From positions 19,971,292 through 20,035,291 of the forward strand of contig NC_088312.1 of assembly GCF_910592395.1 (NCBI RefSeq): a DNA stretch of 64,000 bases, written 5' to 3'. This document shows, piece after piece, positions 33,142-45,337 of this stretch; positions within the stretch are counted from its first letter, which is position 1; each line of letters opens with the position of its first letter. The notes below the pieces were generated by a model. It was not told the origin of the DNA. It did no database searches and was given only the letters and a program-made list of their open reading frames with translations. The translations under genes and the position numbers were made by a program. Source of the DNA: Lineus longissimus (taxonomy: Eukaryota; Nemertea; Pilidiophora; Heteronemertea; Lineidae).

Positions 33142-33267
33142 CAATGGGTGATATGAATAAAGACTAGCAAATGCTTTTACTCCGGTTTTGTACAGAAAGG
33201 CCTAGTGTAAATGTACATGGAGATTTAGATAAAAGCATTTGCTAGTCTTTATTCATATCACCCATTG
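33142..33267. repeat. Perfect 38-bp inverted repeat, 50-bp spacer
   Basis: Arms 33142-33179 and 33230-33267 are exact reverse complements (CAATGGGTGATATGAATAAA...). Each arm contains AATAAA in opposite orientation. The absence of mismatches suggests recent origin or selection on the fold. It lies in the predicted AMBRA1 3'UTR. Confidence 0.92.
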
Positions 33268-34456
33268 GCTACGACCATTTGTGATCACAATTTTTCCAAC
33301 AGGAGCTTGCACCGATGTGGTTGTGCCACAAAGACATTTTTAACAGGACTGGTACATGTACATGCAGATGCTCCCAAATGAACCTTCGACTAAAGTCAGA
33401 GCTGAGAGCACAATAGTGGGCACAGTGCTGCCTTCAGTAATACATGTACATGTCAAACCCACACCCACATGATGTCAACATTTTGAATCCCAGTGACCGA
33501 CCAGTCGGTCATTTTGAAATAACGTTTTTTCCCCAACGATCGACAGGTCGGTCTCAGTGATATTTTTATTCTCTTGAGCTGGGACGCTAGTTTATTGCTT
33601 GTTTTAGCGTGTTTGATGTACAGTAGGGTTAGTTAGAGCATGCCTGGGTAGATGGCGCCTCGGTACTGGACTTTGGCGGTTGTAGGCGGGCGCTATACAT
33701 CGTGAAAAGTCAGACCCAATTTTGCAACCACGTGACCACCCTGGAATCCTGGGATTTTCAAGTTTTGGGATTCAAGAGGTTAACGACCGGGCCCAGATAA
33801 TCAACATACATGTATGACAAAGTTTGAGAGCAGCAATGTTAACACAAATAGTGTATCAGCATCCTTATATGCATCAAAATGACTTCATAGACAAAATTGA
33901 TGTCTCTTCTTCCTTGCAACAGATATATTAGACACCAGGCATGCCGGTGTTGAATGAAGCAAGGGACAGAACACAACTAACCCCGACAGTACCTGGTAAG
34001 CTTTACGGAAAGGACAGACATGATTTGTTAACTGCCTAGCATCTAAAAGAAACTAAAAAGAGATGATTTAATCACCTTGAAAAGGTACAGTACATGTAAG
34101 TTGAACAGACATTCGACACAAGACATAAATATAAGCTTACACGACATAAATATTATTATAGTAACACCGGCTAACAATTCCAAAACCTCCTGAGTTCAAT
34201 CAGTCAGGCCAAGTACTTTTACAATGACTCTCACTTCAGTGAAGATAGACACTACAGATTTCAGGATACGTTTTATAAACGGCTAATCCAAGGCTATTTT
34301 CCCATTCCAAGGAGAAAGTTGCAAATCAATGTCACATTATTCATAACTTGGAGTACACACCAATAAAATCGCTAACAAACAAGTTATAGATAAAATTTAA
34401 TTGGGGCCGTTCCTTTAGTATGTTCAATTATGATTGTGCTTGTATCACAGACTGCA

Positions 34457-37400
34457 TTATTCTGAATCTGACGTCGAATCATCCGAACCAAATACAAGTG
34501 TCTGAGTCGATGTCGTCCGCTGTGGGCCAGGAGGAGTCTGTGTAGCAGTACTGATTGTCCGGGGAACCTGCAGTCCAAGCATCTCCATCAGATTTCGCCG
34601 CAAGTTCTGCGAGGGCATGTTGTGAATACTGCTGGAGGGTGAAGGGGGAGGGCCGGATGAGGAGTCATCGCCCCGGCTGGTATATGGACCCTTTTTACTG
34701 CAAAAGAATGGAAACAAATCTGACAGTACTGTCATAAAGATTAAGATGAACTGTAGCTATGAACACTCTCATTATGAATACCTTTGATCAAATATTAGCA
34801 GAATACAAATGAATGGGATTGTACGACATTTTTGGAATAAATTTTAACTGAGTTTTTGCATTTTATAGCAGCAAACATTGTGACTGTCTTAGGCCGCGTA
34901 TCCATAGGGTATGCCCTTGTGTAGTGTGGCGTTATGGCGTAACAGCCTTGTGACCTGGCACTATGCCCTGCGTCTCCATTGGATATTCCTTTTTGGTCAT
35001 GTAGGCCATTGTAGTCCTCATTTCGCAGCGGTCAATCGCGTTTATCCGCACGCTGTCATTATTTCAGAAGACAATTTCTTATGAATATTGAAAATGAAAA
35101 TACAAGTAACTTGTATTTTCACTTGCAACATCAAATTGACATGTACATGTATATAAAACGTGACTTTTAAGCAACAAATTACAGGTTCGTGCTTGTTATG
35201 ATAATCATCAGTTTCGGGGTCCCAGAGTAGTTCCCGTTGATGAACCTCTTGAATTAATTTCGCCTCAGACATTGCTTCCGTGTTGTTCACTCACAAAAGA
35301 ATGGACATGTTCAATCCCAATATGGGCCTATATAGAGGAATCGCATTAAGTAGTGTCTTATGTAAGGTGTTAGACCACATCATTATGGAAAAATGCCCTC
35401 AGGTTTTTTGCACATCTGATCTGCAATTTGGGTTTAAGAAAAAGAGTTCTACCACCCAGTGTACATTTGTGCTCAAAGAAGCTATTGATTATTATCTCTC
35501 GCATGGAAGTAATGTTTACGTGACGTTATTAGATGCCAGTCGTGCATTCTACAGGATTTAATACACCAGGCTGTTCAACTTGTTAGTAAAAAAGAAATGT
35601 TGTCCACTGATTGTGAAATTTCTGGCAACGCTGTACACGTGTCAATATGTCCAAGTAAAATGGAAGGACACTCTAAGTAGGGTAATTAATGTAAAAAATG
35701 GTATAAAGCAGGGTGGAGTAATGTCCCCTATTTTATTCTGCATTTACTCGGATGAAATGCTACTGGACTTGAAACAGTCGAGTTACAGATGTTATATTGG
35801 CCAACAATTTGTAGGGGCATTGGCGTACGCCGATGATGTAGTTCTATTGTGCCCCACTAGACATGGCATGCAGGAAATGCTTAAGATTTGTGATAGATAT
35901 TCCGAGGAGTATAGATTATTGTTCAATGTCATTAAAACACACTTCCTATTGTTTGGAAAAGAAGCAGCCGATACTTTTTTAAGGTGGCAAAACAACAGAC
36001 TTGAGGTAGAAGATATAGCAAATCACCTGGGCCATATCATAGGCTCCCACGCCGAGCAGACACTTATTGATCAAGCTATTGGAAACATGATTGCCCGAAC
36101 TAATGCACTTGTCTCTGCATTTGGTCATTGCGACATTGATGTAAAATATCGCCTGTTCAAAACATATGTCATGTGTTTATACGGCAGCGTACTGTGGGAT
36201 TTTTCTTCTAGGCACATGGATAGACTGCTTACGACCTGGAGGAAATGTATAAGGAAACTATTCAAATTACCGTATCGGACACACTCAAATTTGTTGCCTA
36301 CTATATGCCGGGATATCAATCCGGAATTTCAGATGCACAGCAGGTTTTAAAAATTTTTTAAGACTGCTCTGAGAAGTAATAATGAACTGGTTGAACTGTC
36401 TGCGAAATTAGTCATTTACGGAAGTAGTTCCTCCGTCGGGGGAAACATCAATGTACTATGTGAGTAGATAGGGACCGATAGGGACAACCTTATTAGAAGG
36501 GGTAACAAAGTTGGTGATATCGAAACGAATGACATAGGCAGTGTGATCAGGGATCTTATACTGATGAGAGACAGGGGTGACTATCACCTCTTTGATAGAG
36601 ATGAGCTGTCAGATGCTATTACGCATCTAGCATGCGAATGATAAGTTGACCTTTGCCCCCCCCGCGGCAGAGGATCCATGATAATTTTTCTTTCATAAAT
36701 AGACTTTGATACATGTATTTTGTTTTTACGTTCTTGTCTTGTTCAATGCACCTTTTCTTGTAAGCGCACAATGCACAATACTGTAAAATGTACAAGAGTA
36801 CGATAAATAAACTATATAATAATATAAAAATATTCCCAATCCACAGTGCATATATGCCCGCAATGTGACACGGCATAACCTATGGGAACGATCAAAAACA
36901 CCAACGAAGGTTCATTGTCCGTGTGGCGCGCCAGGCGGTAAAAAGGGAATGTTGTGCAGGGCACGGAACAGCCTATGGATACGCAGCCTTAGAAGCCTGT
37001 CACCTCGGTGGTCCGGGGATTGATTCCCAGTCAACTCATGCGATAAAAAAGGGCAACTCCCTTCGACAGCGTAGGTCTCCTCCGAGTGGGTCACTCAGTT
37101 CCCTCCTATGGTACAAATCATCAAAATATTGCCTAAAGAGCAAATAATGAGCTTACAGCTCACAAACTCTCGACTCCATTCTTTTTTTAAACAAAAACAT
37201 TACAAATTTATTTAAAAGAACTTACCCTGGCCGACATATGTGGAGATCACCTCTGTTTGTCCCATACATAATTCCCTCACCCGGGCCAGGCAACCACTTG
37301 GCCGAGTTCACACTGATGTGGTGGGTGCGTGTTTCTGAATCACAGGGATGCATTATGTCGGTCACGTGCTGAATATAACAAGATTGGGCAATTTATACAC

Positions 37401-40400
37401 AAAAACCGGTGAGTGGGACTTCTGTGGTATCAGACTACACCCAAGTGGTGGTCTCTAGCCGGGTAACCCCAGAGACCGCAGGGCCCACTCTCATTTATCA
37501 AGATCATATCAGTGATGGAGGATTCCACTGATTAGAAATTCTCTTGAGGCAATTATCAAGAGTTGACTACATTTCAAACCCTCGTTTTGTAAAGCACAGT
37601 TTGCTACTCAAACTACCAGCGAGTCCGTATAAGAGCCAAACTCCAGAAGTTTAAGGTAAGGATTTTTGAACTACCTACAATACAACAACTGTAAAAAAAC
37701 TTCTTTCAAATCATATTGCTGACACTGAAATTCTGTAAGGAAATATTTTTTCATATTTTGCAACACAGCTGCTACCAACTGCCTCAAAATCTTAAAATCA
37801 GACCACCAATGTCTATTTGCATACCTTCATTGACAATTCTCCCTCCTCCTTGTTGCAGAGACTGTAGACTTGAGCGACCTGCTGTGACTGAGAGAAGACC
37901 CAGGCCAACCTCCTGGCGGCAAGACCGACTAGGACATACTGGTTAAGCGGGGAGATGCTCACCGAGATAGCATTAGGACCTAAAACACATACACAGCAGC
38001 CTGTTCAATCGTTCAATCATATACAAATTACAATCTACACGACACTGTCAACTGCGAAATGTTTGCGAAGCCAGGAGTTGGCAAATTGGCTCATTTTCAA
38101 CTTGTGATAAACTAAATATAAGGAATCTGCTACAAAAGTGTGATGGTTAATGAATGAGAGTTGAAATTTTCCAGTAATGAGTCAAGTCAATTAGTCACTG
38201 CGAAACCATCAGAGGAGCAGCATCTGTGACGTCAGCAAAAGGCTGATGCCATTACAGATACGGGTGGTCGTACTATACCAGACTGGGATGTTTTTCAAAC
38301 AGGTGGCTACCAAGTTGGAGTGACATTGTACCTATCTTCTTGAGTTGTCCTCTTTAGATTTTGGTGAGCCAGTTCGATCTGCCCTTGAAACTGTCAGCTG
38401 AGAATGAACTTCCAGATGGCTATCAAGTACTCACCGAAACCTTTTGTGTACCAACACTGGCCGAGGGTATCAGGCTCCAGGGAATAAACTGCCAATATGG
38501 TATCATCTGGGAACCCGCGATGACTAGGAACAAATGTGGCCAATAGGTGGCCGTCTTGGGAGATTTCAGCGCTGGTGTCGTTGTGCAGTTTGCAGTGTGG
38601 GACGACTATGTTTTCATCCGCTGTGGATCAAAGAGAAAACAGGTTGAGAAATGTCTTCATGTAAACAATATTCATGATGTCAACAATTACATGTCCATCA
38701 TATAAAAGAGCAGACCAAGAAGTCAAGATCCATATTTTGATTTTCCCATTGCTATTTGATACACAGGTTAAATCTCCTTGCTGCATGAAATCTAATCAAA
38801 ATGTGACCTGACTTGTTTGTCAAAAGGCATGGACTATATTGTACTTTGAACCTGGGACACTCTGAATACAAACCAACAAAGGGGTGATAGCTGTAATTTT
38901 GGGCTGCAACATCAGAAAATTCCTTCGCCTGGAGTTGGACGAGGGGCTACCTCAGCCTTTCATGACTGAGAACTAGGCTTAAATTTTGTGAATAGAAGGT
39001 GGCAAGTAACTGTCTTATGCAACAGTCAAACAATTCTTCTGATTGGCTTCATTAGAATACATACAGTACATACACAATTCCATCTGACTCTTAACCATTT
39101 CACATTGTCAACCTTGGCTAACTTACCTTGATCAATGTAAGGAATGTCTTGAACATCAAAGTACCACCGCTGAATACGATATGTTTTATCCACGATATTG
39201 TTCGCGACTGCCGTCTCGCCATTTCCCAAGTAAACGCCTGGAAATGGTGAGAGAAACAGAGGGTTAAACTGTAGAGGAGGCAGGTTTCTGAAGACTTAGC
39301 CAGCGGTTAGATCCTAGAGGGTTAAACTGAAGATGGGGCAGGTTTCTGAAGACTCGGCGGTTACATCATAAGAGGGTAAAGCTAAAGAGGAGGAAGGTTT
39401 CTGAAAACTCAGCAGTAACATCCTTCTGCCACTTCCCCTTGGTTATCATATCAAACATAGCATTTTCATCAACTAGAGTGTAACACGACAGCATCTCCAA
39501 CCGTCCAACATTGTCTATGAAGAGCTGCCAGAGTTGACACTTACGCATATGAAATCTCAGAGAGGTTTGCTGCAACCTCCAATGTTCCTAGAACACTTGA
39601 CAGCCTACGCTACTTATTTCAAATTTTGAATCTTACCCGCAATAGCTCTGTTGATTGCCGACTGAATACTGTCATTTGGTTGGTTGATGGTCTCGTCCAG
39701 AATCCCGACTGCGTAATGAGGATGGAGGTACCGGCGCTGGAGCTGATGCCAGGTACGACCTTGCTGGCCCTGTTGGTGCTGCCAAGTTCTCTCACGAGTT
39801 CTGATAGCATGGCGTGTCCTCATCGCCTCCATTCGCATGCTAAAAAAAGCAGTCAAAGAGTGAGCAAGCGGAACAATTGATATTTATTAGTCAACTCAAA
39901 GAGTGAGGTGTTATTCTCGATGGGAGTATTTCTCCTCCAAGATGGGATTAGCATTTTTACGTGCCACTATGGTTAGGGGCCAAGTGGGTTTTGCTGTTTT
40001 CTGCCTGAGGTCCAGCGTTATATCTGACTTACTTTTCAAGGTCCCTCAACATCTCCTGCCGGTCATCAGGTTCATCCTCGGGCTCCGGCTCAGCTGAAAA
40101 TCAACAACTGATTTTATGAATTTCACCATCAAACTAAACAATTGTATTTAGCATGTTCACTTCTACTTTGAACCGCAAAATTTTCACACCTTTTAATTTC
40201 AGTCTGTCGTCTAGTTTTTCCAATCAAAATTGTTTTTCGGCGGTTGAGAGTATAGACTAAAGGGCGTCGACGCTCATTGACTCTAGCATTGCCTGCGATA
40301 CATTTGGATTGTGTCAATTCCTAGCAGATGGCCTATACACATCCAGGAATGAAATATAAGTTGATGTTTAGATAGCTCGGGCAGAAACATATTCAACCAG

Positions 40401-43400
40401 CTTAAAAAGGTCGACACAGTAAGTACTTACGAATTGGAGGTGAATCCGGAGGCCTGGTGATGGTAATGTGGGGAATCACATACGGGCCTGCCGGTAGGTT
40501 CCCGCGGTCAAGCCTATGCCGGGCGTACCTGTCCACGGTACGTAACCTCTCCTGTCTTAACGCTTCAACTCGATCTTGGAACGACGCAGAGCGGGGCGGG
40601 CGTGCTAAACGTAAGCGATCTTGGACGCTTCGACTGCGTTGCCTCTGCTGAAGTCGATCGTGAATATCCAAGATTCTCTGCCGAAAATCATGCAGTCTGT
40701 GATACCGCCGAGAGAGATTAGTGTGCATTCTTGAACTATTGTCCCCAGGATTCGTATCATGACTCTGACTAATACCACGGAAATTTGAACAGTTTGGCAG
40801 TGTGCATGTTGACTCCTCCCTATCTCTAGAACCAGGAGAAGTGGAGGCAGGGCTGGTACTTCCAGATGTGGAGGGTTGATACACATTGCTCATCGAGTTC
40901 GAAGGAGTAGGCCTAAATAGCCCTATCCGGGAACTCGGACCAGGCAAAGGCTCCTGATTTCTCGTATCCACAGCGGGATCAGATTCACGGTCCAACACTG
41001 GATCCGAATCCGACTTGATATGATCCGAGGACGAACTGCAGACAGCATCCCGCAGACAAGAAACTCTACTGCTACCAGATTCCGGATCATTTTGTGCATT
41101 TGCAGACGCATTTGCATCAGTCTTTGAATGTAACGCATGACTGGAACCATCGGACACATTTTTAGAATCCGAGACTGATGGATCGGACTTAATTCGCTTC
41201 CGCGGTGGCTCATCACAGTCACTATCCGATTTCGTGGACACAGGTGTCTCTCTACTGGATTCACTCTCTCCTAAATCATGTCTCTTAGAAAAGGAAGAAA
41301 ACGGTTTTCCTTTACCCTTATTGTCAGAATGAGGACTACACTTACGACATCCAGCTTTATTCGTCTCAGTGCCAATGCTCCGATGCTGACTACTATTTGT
41401 GTTGTCGTCTGTTTCACAGCTTACATCCGCTTGGTTACAAGGCGCAGGAGCACCGTACAAAGGCTGTGGAGGTGTCAAAGATCTTGGCAAGCTCTCGTGA
41501 AGGACTAGATTCCTACTGGTCAGACACCTCTCACAGTGCATCGACCCTGTTCCTGTTGCCCCAGACCCATTTACCCGAGCTGTGGCGCGGCTTTCCAAAT
41601 CTTCAGAACTTGCCTCACGACTCATGTCATGACTGCCAAGTATACGTGGCAAATCAACAGTTGATGGTCTGATGACGGTAACAGACCGTGCCGTATTCCT
41701 GTTAGGATCTCGCGTCGCATTGTGACCGGATGTGCCAGGATTTTGGCCAGGCTCCGAGTTACCGTCCGTATTGGATGCACCAGAAGACGACTTGTATTTG
41801 GTACTTTTCAACCAAGATCTGAGCAACGAACTCCTTGGCCTTGTTTCCCGCGACTGATCATCTGCAGTAGCTCCGTCAGAACCAGAAACCCGCGGGACAA
41901 AACTTGGCTTAGAACGCTGTGCGCCGGTCATAGAAACTTTTGTCGTCGAGGTTTTTGAAAGGTGCGGCTCAGAGGAAGCAAGATGAGATAAAAGAATGGA
42001 ATTCTGGGAGGTGTCGACCGACTCTGAAGACTTATCTGTTTCTTGTTTCAAATGCCGTGAAGCCAGATCACGTCCACTCCCAATGGCTCCGTCATTTGGA
42101 GTCGCAGCAGCTCTATGAGAAGGCCCACCACCATCACCAGACTTTTTGACAGTTGGAGACTCCTCTTTCTTTGTCTTCAGGTATCGATGCAGCGAAGCCC
42201 GTAGATTACTTGATCGCATGGCTTCACTAGGCCGCTCACGCGGACTACTACGTAACGGTTCACTAAACCTCTCATACCTATCACGTGGACTACTTTCAGA
42301 ACTGTCATGTTGTTGTGATCCACTTTGACTATTTTGACTATTGCGTAAGAATCCACTCAATCGGGACGCAGCACCGGGTTCACGACTAACGTAGCGCCAC
42401 CTACCACGATAGCGTGGCGGACTAGATAAGGAACTGGAATTACGCAAGTTTTCCGTAGCATCAGAATTGTTCAGCGACTGAGATGAGAATGAAGCAAGAG
42501 AGCGTGGCACATTATCACCTCCAGCAGTTGGAGAAGTGTGTGACCGATTTGATATGTTCGTTACAATTGAAGCGTATTGTCGCGCATCGTCCAAGGCTGT
42601 GAGGCGCGTCGGAGACATTGGTTCAAGAAGATCGATATCGAGCGTTGACGATTGTGTTGCTGACTGGGTGTAGGTGGAGCCACTCGGGGTCGTGCCTGTT
42701 CGTCCTGTAATAGAAAGACATTTCATGATTAATTGTGATTAAAATGTGTATAGATAAGTTTGTTTTAATGTTCACGTTTTGGCCTAATAACGCAAGACTT
42801 ACGAAAATCTGAGTGTCACAAAAAAAGGGATTACAGTTTCAGTTGAGGTGTACTACAGCTGGTGCCAAGTTATTCACCAAATGACTCCATCTTCGGGCAG
42901 GGTGGAGCAGGCCACCACAAGGGACAGTCACTTTGATGTTATTTACTGCTAGACCTGACATAGACAACAGGGGCAATGAATCGATGTAGAATAACCTATC
43001 CAAGGTTACAAGCAATGGAATACGAGTCCGACATCTTATTCACAGGATGACACCAATCCCGTGCAGTGAGACTGCTCCATGTATTTCTACAGATTTAAAC
43101 CTTACCAGCGGAGGTGTGTATGCTATCGTAACCAAAGCTATCTCGTTGGTGCTGGTTGTACCTGGAGACGAGGTCATAATACTGCCGTCGCAATCCTGCT
43201 CTGTGGGGATCCATGTAAGGATCATCATTCGAGTATCTGAAATGAACAATGAGAATTTAAATGCTGGGTACAATTTCCTGGTTAAGCCTTATTGGTTGAA
43301 AAGGTCAAGAATATCATTTATAGATCTACGCCGCTCGCATACAGGTAAATGAAAATAAACATTGCCGCTGTACTGTAACCAGAGAGACATGTCAACGTGT

Positions 43401-45326
43401 AGAAAACTGACCAATCCAGTCATCTATATTGGTGTTCACAACAGCAACCTTGAAATGTATATTAAATTAATCAATGTGTATTTACATCAACAAAAAATCT
43501 CAAATTCAATTTCAAAAGTCATATTCCGAAGGAACGGCGTAAGCCTTTGAAGATTCCCCAAATCAAAATCTCAGCCGGCATTTCAAAGCCTGACACTTAA
43601 GGGACTTTTTCTCCCCATTGGAAAAGTATATGTGGATACATTCTATAAAGGGTACACAAAAATCAGGATACTTACCCAAAATGTGATACATGATGAAGTG
43701 AGTCTTCTCTCTGTACCGTGGAGCCATTAGCTATCCCTGTGAACAGGTGCTGACCAAGTGGGTCAAACTTCACCCATCTGAAAAATGCAAATAAATTTGT
43801 ATTGAAAGATTTACATCTAACGCTAAAAATTTACTGGTAAATCTGGTATGGGCGTTGGCCTGATGAGCTGTTTGGCTTGGCCGCTATCAGTACACATAGC
43901 ACACTTGAAAACTTTACAAGTCATACCTGATTTGTTCATAATCGTTATTGGTTGATCGGCTGACGATGGGCTCCGGGAGATTCCAATCCCAGAAATAGAC
44001 GACGTTGGCGCTGGCGATGACGAGAAGATGATCTGACGGGTGGAATGTCAGGGAGGCGATCACGTTACTGTTATTGTTGGGAACCTTCCATACTTCACTT
44101 CCGCCACCCTGAAAGGAAGCAAAAGGGATAGTGTTAGTGATGGCATTGAAGACAGCATTCTTCATTTGTTCTTTTTTTAGTTTTTGCAAATATTTCATTA
44201 TTGTTTATCATGTAGCAAAGCCTTAAATCATGTTATTATATATTCATGATCTACTGTTGTTTGAATGTGCATCCGAACATCAGCACTAATACAGACTCTT
44301 CTATTTTTATAGTAACAACACAAGCTGTTATCTACAAACCTTCAAGTCCCATATCCTTACATCACCCCCCAGGCACCCCGATGCCAATATATCACTCGAT
44401 GAAGGGTGGAAGGCAACGGACCACGGAGTCCTTGGATGACCTCGTAGGATGTGCAGGCATTTCCCTGTGGCGAGGTCTGATACACGTACAGTGTGGTCGC
44501 CGTGAGTCGATGCCACCTTAGTGCTGAAATAAAAGAGGGGGGAACTAGGATTGAAAGGAAGAACAAAGGAAAACTAAATTGTGGATACAATAACGAAGAC
44601 ACATAAATCTGGCCAGCTTTTTAAATGCTTCAAGAGTGTTGGCAACAGATTTTGCCAAGAGCAGGACATGAAAATGTACAAACTGTTAAAGTACTTTTTT
44701 GTAAGATCAAAATCTGCTGACAGGGCCATTTTAACAGGATACACAAGTTATGACCTTTCAAAGGCTTTTGCCCCAATTTCGCATGCGCAAAGTAACTTAA
44801 GACTTAGAGAAATAACAGCTACTCAGTCATAGATTTCATGACACTTACCCATCAGGGCTAAAGACCATTACAAAGGTGGACCGTGCTTGACCAGAAAGGG
44901 CACATGGCTGCAAAGGAACAAATGTGTCATATTGCATACATTGTACATGTACATGAGTAAAGACTAATGGTCATAAATTTCTACATGAATATTAATAAAA
45001 CAGAATTGATCCACAAGTGTATTCATCTATCTTATCTATGACATAAGTCTTCAATTTACAGCATGGACTGGCGGGACCATGCAGGTCAGACAAACCTCAT
45101 AGTCAGTATGGAACCTACATATAATACTTTTATAACTTAAAAATGTTTGCAGAAAGTTCAAATGGTTCAGTTTTCTGTTGTTAAAACAACCAACCTTATT
45201 GACCGCAGGATCAGTGGCTTTATCTTCGACAAACAAATGACCAATATCTCTGCCATCCCCTCGTAAATGTTGTCCATATTCTCGCCTGACTAGGTACGAC
45301 AAAACACTATGTTTTTTCCTCTTCAT
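34457..45326 (-). CDS. AMBRA1: AMBRA1, autophagy and CUL4-adaptor WD40 protein
   Basis: Fourteen coding exons: 45326-45195, 44907-44849, 44523-44340, 44108-43927, 43777-43676, 43236-43106, 42704-40431, 40093-40033, 39839-39637, 39237-39127, 38620-38435, 37979-37825, 37368-37226 and 34697-34457; 1387 residues (human about 1298). An N-terminal WD40 set is clear (ARSTFVMVFSPDG, ASTHGDHTVRV, HILRGHPRTPWSVAFHP, ASGCLGGDVRIWDL, WVKFDPLGQ). A 758-codon Ser/Arg-rich disordered exon follows. Then come the conserved second half (ETAVANNIVDKTYRIQRW, DGHLLATFVP, SVSISPLNQYVLVGLA, SAKWLPGPGEGIMYGTN) and a tail with two TQT motifs (STATQTPP, TTSTQTLV), the dynein-light-chain sites in mammals. AMBRA1 regulates Beclin-1/ULK1 autophagy and cyclin D turnover with DDB1-CUL4. 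Acceptor at 45337 implies an upstream 5'UTR exon not found. The human WxxL LIR segment is absent from my model. Confidence 0.95.
35170..35275 (-). pseudogene. MADF-domain fragment of the Harbinger-like element
   Basis: The minus strand encodes EAKLIQEVHQRELLWDPETD followed by DYHNK, matching the start of a MADF (Myb/SANT-like) domain: I-x-x-V-x-x-x-x-x-LWD...Y. The reading degenerates soon after. PIF/Harbinger elements carry a second gene of this type, which fits its place near the left terminus. Confidence 0.65.
35290..36460 (+). mobile_element. Dead non-LTR retrotransposon, reverse transcriptase fragment
   Basis: Two in-frame blocks (35280-35561 and 35580-36350) separated by one stop codon encode reverse-transcriptase motifs. 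These are LLDASRAF (motif A aspartate), IKQGGVMSPILFCIY (motif B) and AYADDVVLL (motif C YADD), followed by a thumb-like region with VMCLYGSVLWD. A stop after AFYRI and a frameshift near 36350 inactivate it. The clade was not determined. It is nested inside the Harbinger-like element and lies antisense to AMBRA1. Confidence 0.9.
36992..37110 (+). repeat. Possible tRNA-SINE fragment
   Basis: GTGGTCCGGGGATTGATTCC resembles a B box, followed by a pyrimidine/purine body different from the SINE at 1679. It abuts the right end of the Harbinger-like element. Weak support. Confidence 0.3.
39903..39995 (-). repeat. SINE tail fragment
   Basis: GTTATTCTCGATGGGAGTAT, then CCAAGATGGGATTAGCATTT and ACGTGCCACTATGGTTAGG parallel the tail of the SINE at 59090-59260 in the same orientation. 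It lies in an AMBRA1 intron. Confidence 0.55.
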
Positions 45327-45337
45327 TCTTGATCTGG

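Larger units (their letters stand above)
30251..34456. other. Intergenic region with repeats and AMBRA1 3'UTR
   Basis: No protein-coding exon recognised. It includes the likely promoter of the TRP-like gene (just above 30250), two minisatellites and, at its right end, the AMBRA1 3'UTR. Short ORFs here run through repeats. Confidence 0.5.
34892..36988. mobile_element. PIF/Harbinger-like element in AMBRA1 last intron
   Basis: Left end GGCCGCGTATCCATAGG (from 34892) and right end CCTATGGATACGCAGCC (to 36988) are inverted repeats with one mismatch in 17. Both are flanked by TTA (34889-34891 and 36989-36991), the 3-bp target typical of PIF/Harbinger. A MADF-domain fragment lies just inside the left end and a non-LTR retrotransposon fragment fills most of the rest. 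No DDE transposase was found, so the copy is not autonomous. Confidence 0.78.

Noticed and set aside
36619-36876. 85-residue hydrophobic minus-strand ORF
   Set aside because: It lies in AT-rich remains of the Harbinger/LINE nest with no homology I recognise.
43040-43273. Alternative frame (MILTWIPTEQDCDGS...) for the AMBRA1 exon at 43106-43236
   Set aside because: Only the frame reading YSNDDPYMDPHRAG joins both neighbouring exons in phase.
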